NCBI GenBank assembly: GCA_009843565.1
Contig: VYDF01000027.1
Coordinates: 1 to 6,347, forward strand
DNA length: 6,347 bases
Direction of reading: 5' to 3'
From: Acidimicrobiia bacterium
Lineage (GTDB): Bacteria; Actinomycetota; Acidimicrobiia; Acidimicrobiales; Bin134
Under the pieces are notes generated by a model, which saw nothing but the letters and a program-made list of their open reading frames with translations, searched no databases and was not told the DNA's origin. Position 1 is the first letter of the stretch. Each line of letters begins with the position of its first letter. Positions 1 to 5,200 of the stretch are shown here, in pieces. The position numbers and the translations under genes were made by a program.

Positions 1-55
1 GCATCGCCGACGTGTGCTCGCTCCCCTACACCCGCCGCGAGGCCATCGCCCGCCA
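1..55 (+). repeat. Perfect 55-base direct repeat, copy 1
   Basis: Bases 1-55 are identical to 295-349, an offset of 294 bases or exactly 98 codons. The repeat encodes IADVC followed by SLPYTRREAIARQ. The left boundary is unknown because copy 1 is cut by the window edge. Confidence 0.95.
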
Positions 56-482
56 GAACGCGGTGATCGCGCTGGCCAATCAGCACCCCGATCTCTACAC
101 CACGCTGGTAAACGCGGCCTGCGCCGCCACCGAAGGCACCGCGGCCTGTGGCGGCGATCCCCTGAGCGCGCCGCCATCCCTACCGCCGGCCGGCGATCGC
201 CTCTATTCCGGCGACGTCATTACCGGGCCGGGCTTCTGCGCCAACCGATCGCTGGGCGGCCCCACCACCTACCCCCACGACTCAAATGGCGACGGCATCG
301 CCGACGTGTGCTCGCTCCCCTACACCCGCCGCGAGGCCATCGCCCGCCAACAAGCCGGCGACACCCTCGCCAAAACCTTCCCCGCCCAGTTCCAAACCTG
401 GGTCCAAACCAGTTGCCGGGCCCTGGCCACCGCCGACTACGGCGACGACCCCGCCGATCTCGCGAATGACGTCTGCGCCTAA
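1..482 (+). CDS. C-terminal part of a cysteine-containing repeat protein, probably secreted (5' end outside window)
   Basis: The reading frame enters at base 3 and runs 159 residues to a TAA stop at 480-482; the start lies upstream of the window. It contains a module of 98 residues. Each copy has an acidic DGD-type stretch ending in ADVC, the segment SLPYTRREAIARQ, about 20 variable residues, then another Cys. Copy one has ADVC at visible residues 2-5 and the next Cys at 40; copy two has these at 100-103 and 138. A Pro/Gly-rich linker (about 50-92) separates them. The DSNGDG stretch before the second copy resembles calcium-binding loops of thrombospondin type 3 or EF-hand kind. The seven cysteines suggest disulfides and an extracytoplasmic location, but no signal peptide or anchor is visible. 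The chain ends in NDVCA with no sorting motif. I cannot assign a function. I recall similar segments in secreted actinobacterial proteins, unverified. The gene is convergent with scpB and overlaps its stop codon. Confidence 0.82.
   Translation, partial: IADVCSLPYTRREAIARQNAVIALANQHPDLYTTLVNAACAATEGTAACGGDPLSAPPSLPPAGDRLYSGDVITGPGFCANRSLGGPTTYPHDSNGDGIADVCSLPYTRREAIARQQAGDTLAKTFPAQFQTWVQTSCRALATADYGDDPADLANDVCA
295..349 (+). repeat. Perfect 55-base direct repeat, copy 2
   Basis: This is the second copy of the repeat at 1-55. Identity stops abruptly at base 350 (a instead of g). Downstream the two modules share only scattered residues until the conserved Cys 22 residues further on. Confidence 0.95.
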
Positions 483-1114
483 GCGCCGCCGCTGGCGTCC
501 TCGCCGCCACCCTCGCCATTGCCATCGGCCACCGGCGCAGGGCGGGCATCGGCCATGAGGCTGGTCTCCAAGGCCTCGATCACCTCGGCACCGGGCACAA
601 AGTCCACCAGCGGGGGCAGATCCCGCAACGAGTCGAGGCCCAAGCGCTCCAAAAACGCCGGCGTGGTGGCAAAAAGCCGGGCTGTGCCCGGGCCGGGGTC
701 GCGTCCCGCCTCATATATAAGGCCCCGCTGCTCGAGGGTGCGCATGGCCCCCTCGGCGTTCACCCCCCGAATGGCCGACACCTGGGCCCGCGACAGCGGC
801 TGCTTGTAGGCCACGATGGCCAGGGTCTCCAGCGCGGCCGACGACAGCCGGGCGCTCTGGCCGCTCACCACAAACCGCTTCACGTAGCTCTCGGCGTCGG
901 GATGGCTGCGGTAGCGGTAGCCGCCGCCGGCCCGCACCAGCTCGAATCCCCGCCCCTCGGCCTCATACTCGGCGGCCAAATCCGCGCAGATGGCCTCCAC
1001 CTCGCCAATTGGGATCTCAATGAGCTGGGCCATGAGCCCCGGCGCCACCGGCGCCTCGGCCACCATAACTATGGCCTCCACCGCCCGGCGGGCCTCTGCG
1101 CTCTCACCCCTCAT
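479..1114 (-). CDS. scpB: Segregation and condensation protein B (ScpB)
   Basis: ScpB is a winged-helix protein. In the family it dimerises and binds the central part of the kleisin ScpA in the bacterial SMC-ScpAB complex, which compacts and separates replicated chromosomes on the nucleoid. The product is 211 residues, a usual family length. The first winged helix is about residues 6-80 and ends in GGGYRYRS. The second is about 88-165, with the signature run LETLAIVAYKQPLSRAQV (95-112), the RGV at 116-118 and the TARLFATTPAFLERLGL stretch (144-160). The last ~20 residues are a Gly/Ala/Glu-rich, probably disordered tail. The ATG at 1114 was chosen because the family fold starts just after it, it overlaps the scpA stop as expected for coupled genes, and a GGAG lies upstream. 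The frame is open further upstream, but that part is scpA read in another frame. The stop TAG (481-479) overlaps the TAA of the convergent gene. Confidence 0.95.
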   Translation of the reverse strand: MRGESAEARRAVEAIVMVAEAPVAPGLMAQLIEIPIGEVEAICADLAAEYEAEGRGFELVRAGGGYRYRSHPDAESYVKRFVVSGQSARLSSAALETLAIVAYKQPLSRAQVSAIRGVNAEGAMRTLEQRGLIYEAGRDPGPGTARLFATTPAFLERLGLDSLRDLPPLVDFVPGAEVIEALETSLMADARPAPVADGNGEGGGEDASGGA

Positions 1115-1925
1115 AGGCGTCCATCTCCGCCAACCACGAATCGCCATCGCCCTCGCCGCTCCAGGCGATGGCGATGCGCCCGAACACAGACGCCTGCGAA
1201 ACCTCCACCAGCCCCCGCTTGTACAGCTCAAGGATGGCCAAGAAGTACACCACCACCTCGATGCCCGACACAAGGTGCTCGGTGAGCTCTCTAAACCCCA
1301 CCGTGCCCATCTCCGGCAGCCGAGCCGCCAACTCGGCGGCCACCTCATTAACGGTGAAGGGGATGTTGGTCACATGGGCCAGGCTCACCTGGGGCTCGGG
1401 GCGAACGGCGGTGGCCCGCACGAAGGCGGCCCGCAGGTCTTCGGGTCCGATCCCGGCCAAAAAATCGGGCACCAGGTCCATATAGCGCTCATCGGGCCCG
1501 GCGCAACGCCCCACGCTCCGCCCAGCAGCGCCGGCCATCTGCTCCAGCGCCGCCGATGCTGCTTTAAAGGTGTGGCATTCCAGCAGCCGGGCCAACAGCA
1601 GGTCGCGCTCGCTCCACAGGGCCAGCTCCTCATCGAGGTCCACCGAGGCCGGATCGGGCAATAGCCGGCTGCTTTTTAGCTGCACCAATGTGGCCGCGAT
1701 CAACAAGAACTCGGTGGCCACCTCCAAGTCGAGTTGCTCCATGCGGTCGAGCTCGGCCAGATAGGCGTCCACGATGTCGCCCACCACCACCTCGTACAGA
1801 TCCACCTCATCGCGCAGTATGAGATGCAACAACAGATCAAACGGCCCCTCGAACACCTCGGTGCGCACTTCGAATGGCCCTTCCGACATCCCCTGAGCCA
1901 CTTCGGTCCGCGCCCCTGCTGTCAC
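1104..1925 (-). CDS. scpA: Segregation and condensation protein A (ScpA), SMC kleisin subunit
   Basis: ScpA is the kleisin that bridges the SMC heads and, with ScpB, forms the bacterial condensin complex. The product is 273 residues from the GTG start, normal for the family. The N-terminal SMC-neck-binding part carries the hallmark FEGPFDLLLHLI (residues 25-36), followed by the conserved helix EVATEFLLIAATLVQLKSRLL-like run near 68-88 (ending KSSRLLP). The middle (about 95-200) is the variable linker expected to bind ScpB. The C-terminal winged helix, about 206-255, holds VVVYFLAILELYKRGLV and ends in FGRIAIAW. GTG at 1925 is preferred because AGGG sits 7 bases upstream. The in-frame ATG at 1889 (residue 13) is an alternative, but its purine run directly abuts the codon. 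The last 11 bases overlap the start of scpB, implying translational coupling. It is the first gene of the visible operon and is divergent from the FN3 giant gene. Confidence 0.95.
   Translation of the reverse strand: MTAGARTEVAQGMSEGPFEVRTEVFEGPFDLLLHLILRDEVDLYEVVVGDIVDAYLAELDRMEQLDLEVATEFLLIAATLVQLKSSRLLPDPASVDLDEELALWSERDLLLARLLECHTFKAASAALEQMAGAAGRSVGRCAGPDERYMDLVPDFLAGIGPEDLRAAFVRATAVRPEPQVSLAHVTNIPFTVNEVAAELAARLPEMGTVGFRELTEHLVSGIEVVVYFLAILELYKRGLVEVSQASVFGRIAIAWSGEGDGDSWLAEMDAYEG
1125..1128 (-). promoter_or_regulatory. Candidate ribosome binding site of scpB
   Basis: On the minus strand GGAG lies 10 bases before the ATG at 1114, inside the scpA coding sequence. It supports this start; coupling with scpA translation probably also contributes. 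Confidence 0.5.
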
Positions 1926-1932
1926 GCCGCCA

Positions 1933-1936
1933 CCCT
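1933..1936 (-). promoter_or_regulatory. Candidate ribosome binding site of scpA (decides GTG start)
   Basis: On the minus strand AGGG within TAGGGTGGCGGC lies 7 bases before the GTG at 1925, a normal Shine-Dalgarno distance. The competing ATG at 1889 has AGGGG directly touching it, which is too close. This favours the longer, 273-residue ScpA. Confidence 0.5.
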
Positions 1937-1973
1937 ACTGTGCTGTTGCAGGGGTTTCGGTGACTCTCGCTCT

Positions 1974-1989
1974 TCATTACAATCATTAC
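1974..1989 (+). repeat. Short direct repeat TCATTAC-AA-TCATTAC
   Basis: TCATTAC occurs at 1974-1980 and 1983-1989, spaced 9 bases start to start. It overlaps the candidate scpA -10 element. It could be a tandem half-site for a regulator, but it is short enough to be chance in an AT-rich patch. Confidence 0.3.
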
Positions 1990-2003
1990 GAAAGCGTTAA
2001 GAA
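1976..2003 (-). promoter_or_regulatory. Possible promoter of scpAB
   Basis: On the minus strand TGTAAT (1981-1976) matches the TATAAT -10 consensus at five of six positions. TTCTTA (2003-1998) lies 16 bases upstream and matches the -35 consensus poorly (three of six). Transcription would give a leader of roughly 40-45 bases before the GTG. This rests only on motif similarity. Confidence 0.25.
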
Positions 2004-2028
2004 AATTTCCGACTAATGCGCGAAAAGC

Positions 2029-2057
2029 TTGTGTTTCGGTATCCAGCCTCGTAGTCT
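2029..2057 (+). promoter_or_regulatory. Possible leaderless promoter of the FN3 giant gene
   Basis: TTGTGT (2029-2034), a 17-base spacer, then TAGTCT (2052-2057), which fits the TANNNT form of actinobacterial -10 elements. It is followed by exactly 7 bases and then the ATG at 2065. With that spacing transcription would start at or next to the A of the start codon. No Shine-Dalgarno-like purine run precedes this ATG, which agrees with a leaderless mRNA. Confidence 0.4.
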
Positions 2058-2064
2058 GTCCGCT

Positions 2065-2214
2065 ATGGCTAAAAATGTTTTCTCAGGATTTCGCTCCGCG
2101 CGGCTACGGCCGTCGGAGTCTTCGCGCGCCCGGCGACGGGTAACGACGTGGGCAGCAATAGGCGTTATTGCCTTGCTGGCCACGCTGTTAACACCGTTGT
2201 CTACGGCGAGCGCG
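2065..2214 (+). other. Signal peptide of the FN3 giant protein
   Basis: Residues 1-50. A long positively charged n-region (1-25) ends in RARRR; the hydrophobic core is about 29-42 (WAAIGVIALLATLL). The c-region ends STASA before QPSAP, giving a typical signal peptidase I site after residue 50 (A-S-A). There is no lipobox cysteine, so it is not a lipoprotein signal. No twin-arginine motif with the usual RRxFLK pattern is evident, so the general Sec route is likelier. Confidence 0.85.
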
Positions 2215-5200
2215 CAGCCGTCAGCGCCATCTGGTCCCACGATTACGTCGGCGACCCCCAGCAATGGGGCCGTTACGCTGACCTGGAACGCAGGTGACGA
2301 CGGTGGCAGCACGGTCATCCGGTGGGAGTACACGTATTCCGAAGCGGGCACTGCTACGAATCTGTGGATCCCCATTCCCGGGAGCAATCGCAACACCAAC
2401 CGGCATACCATCACCGGCCTTGACAACGGCGACGTGTACGTCTTCGACCTGCGGGCCATCAATGGTGCGGGCAACGGTGAAGCGGCCTCCGAGGTCACAG
2501 GCGAGGTAACGGCCAATCGCACTGCCACGCCGTCGACCACGCCGGCCGCGCCCACCACCCTGAGAGGCACACCTCTGAATTCGCAGGTGACGTTGTCCTG
2601 GGATCAGGTTGCAGACAACACCACGGACACAAATCGCCAAAACGGGTTCAATGTCATCACGTCATATGAAGTCCGCCAGAAGACGGGCGACGGCGACTAC
2701 AGCCCGTGGGCCATCATCATCGGCTCTGATCAGACCACCCAGAGCCATCCAGTTACTGGCTTGACCAATGGCACCACCTACCAGTTCCAGGTTCGGGCGG
2801 TTAACGAGAATGGCAAGGGAGCTGCCGCTGAGACAACGCCAGTCACCATCGCCACCACGCCGGGACGTCCCCGCTCGCTGACCGCAACGCCCGGCAATGG
2901 GCAAGTCACCCTGACGTGGACGGCAAGCAGCAACGGGGGTGCCCCGATTACGAGCTGGCAATTCCGCCTTAGTGAGGGAGAGGACGAGGCTGCTCCTGGC
3001 GCATTCGCCGACGCCACGCACGCATGGGTCACGATCCCCGGCAGTGGCGCCGACACCACCAGTTACACCGTGGTTAGCCTGGATAACACCAGCAGGTACA
3101 TGTTCCAGGTCCGTGCGGTCAATGCCATTGGTCCCGGTACACATGCTGAGAGTGCCGTAGTGAATCCCGGAATGCCTCCCGGCCAGCCGACGAACTTGTC
3201 GGGTGCTGCATCGGAAAGCTCCGTCACCATAACCTGGATGCCACCTCTCACTGCAGGTGCCGTCAATGACGGCGGGTCTCCGATCCTCCGCTACGAGTAC
3301 TCGCAGAAGACCGGTGACGGCGAATACGGCGAGTGGACAGCCGTACCATCAAATGCCCTCTTCACTACAACTACTGCTGATCTCACAGGAGCTGATCCTG
3401 ATCGGAGCCTTACCACTACAGCGGTAGACCTCTTTGACGGCACTGCTGATGTCAACGGCATGGGTACGGAAATAAAGAGTCTGACCGCGGGCACGGCTTA
3501 TCAGTTCAGGGTCCGAGCCGTGAACGCTACCGGTGCTGGTCGGGTGGCCTCGATGAGCAGCCCCGTGTATCCGGGTACCAAGCCTCCGGCCCCGGCCAAC
3601 TTGAACGCCCGCGCCATCTACGACGCCACAGCTGGTACGGCCGTGATTACCTTGTCGTGGTCTTCCGGCGGCGACGGTGGTTCCCCCATCACCAGGTGGG
3701 AATACATCACCAATACCGATCTCGCTGCCTTGTCCACTGCTGCGGGCGCTGATGGGACCACTTGGACCGCCATCTGCGATAACACCGATGGCTCCGCTCC
3801 GGACTGCGCAGGCACGACCAGTGTCACCGTGCCCCGTCCCCCGACCACTCCTGGTGATGCAACCACGGCACCCGACGGCGCCTTGACCTTTGTCACCGCC
3901 AATGCCTTGAGTACTGCTGAGCACCACTTCGTGGTCCGGGCCCAAAACGCCCGCGGCGCCGGTTTCCAGTCGGGTACCGACAGCGCCCGCTTTACTCCAA
4001 CTGTCCCGTCGGCACCGGGAGCTGTGCATATCCAGGCCACGTCGGCTACCCAAATCACGCTGATTTGGACGGCTTCAGTTGATGGCGGATCTGCCATCAC
4101 TGGCTACGAGTTCGACGTGAGAACTGGAAGTGGTTCTTGGGTAAGGGGCACCGATGCAGATGGTGACGACACGAACACCACCGCTCAGTACACAATTCCC
4201 GCCAGCGCGCAGGATGGCACCCCGCTAACGTTCCGAGTTCGGGCCCGGAATGCCAACGGTGCCGGTGCTAATACCGAGTCTCCTCAGACTGCCGCAGGTG
4301 CTCCGCCGACTCCTGGTGGATCCGCCATCACCGCTACCGGCTGTCCTGGGCTCGTCGCAACACCGGGAACCACCCAGGTCACACTGGCTTTGGCAGACAG
4401 TGCCGGAACCGCATGCACAACTGGCGCTGGCACCAATGACAACACCCGGTGGGAGTATTCCTACAAGGTTGGTGACGGCGAATACGGCAATTGGGCGTTC
4501 AGCAATACCGGCGCACAGCTTTCCCTTCCTGACGACGATTCAGTTGAAGCCGGTTCCCAGATCGCTGGCTTGCAGAACGGTGTGCCGCACACCTTCAGGG
4601 TTCGCGCCCTCAACGGTCAGTTGAGCAGCCCGATCCTTGAGGCACGTTCCGCCACTCCGGGCGTTGCCCCGCCGGCACCTCAGGGGCTGACCGCCTCTGC
4701 CGGCGACCAGCGTGTCACGCTGTCGTGGACCTCAGGTGGCAGCGGTGGCCCGCCGATCACCGGCTGGCAGTTCTGCCAGTTCGTCTCTGGGACCACTGAT
4801 TGTGGTGCCACTGCCGCCGTAGGTGCGGAAGGCTGGACTGCCATTCGCGGTAGTAATGCCGACACCAACTCGCACACCATCGGTGCCACTCCTGGAACTG
4901 AGCTCACCAACGGCACCGCCTACGTCTATATGGTGCGGGCCGTGAACGTGATCGGCGTAGGTGCCCGGGCGCAGGCCAATTCGGCCACGCCGGGCAAGGC
5001 GCCGGCTGCTCCGGCTCGGGTCATCGTGGACTCCGGCGACGGCTCGGTCACCATCACGGTTGATCCGCCTGCGGCTTCGACCGACGGTGCGGTTGTGGGC
5101 TACCAGGTCCGCAAGAGCATGAGCGGCGGCCCCTACGACGCCTGGGAGGCCTTGGGCTCGCCCGTTAGGGCCGCGAACGCGGCGTCCGCGCATGTCGCGA

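Larger units (their letters stand above)
1926..2064. other. Divergent intergenic region between scpA and the FN3 giant gene
   Basis: This 139-base region is clearly AT-richer than its flanks, most strongly about 1971-2027. It must hold the promoter(s) of the giant gene and probably that of scpAB. I see candidate promoter elements for both directions and a short 7-base direct repeat, but no small ORF, hairpin terminator or riboswitch. Confidence 0.8.

Noticed and set aside
483..500. Short GC inverted repeat (CGCC-GCT-GGCG) after the first gene as a terminator
   Set aside because: The stem is only four base pairs, has no U-run, and lies inside scpB coding sequence.
220..558. Arg- and Pro-rich open frames on both strands across the end of the first gene and the scpB tail
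   Set aside because: They are low-complexity products of GC-rich DNA read out of frame. The repeat-protein frame shows matching modules and the scpB frame matches its family.
990..1664. Plus-strand open frame of 224 codons
   Set aside because: It lies opposite scpA and scpB, whose family signatures are clear, and its translation is His/Gly/Pro-rich with no recognisable domain.
2013..2640. Minus-strand open frames facing scpA over the start of the giant gene
   Set aside because: The plus frame encodes a signal peptide and FN3 domain 1 in this place; the minus frames have no domain pattern and arise from the repetitive GC-rich codons.
3349..4053. Minus-strand open frame of 234 codons
   Set aside because: It is antisense to FN3 domains 4-6, which show conserved FN3 motifs in the plus frame. 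Its Gly/Arg/Ser-rich product looks like a shadow.
4153..4176. DADGDD stretch in FN3 domain 6 as an EF-hand or calcium-binding loop
   Set aside because: It is in a loop between FN3 strands, lacks the rest of an EF-hand pattern, and similar acidic Gly-rich loops occur in most domains of this protein.
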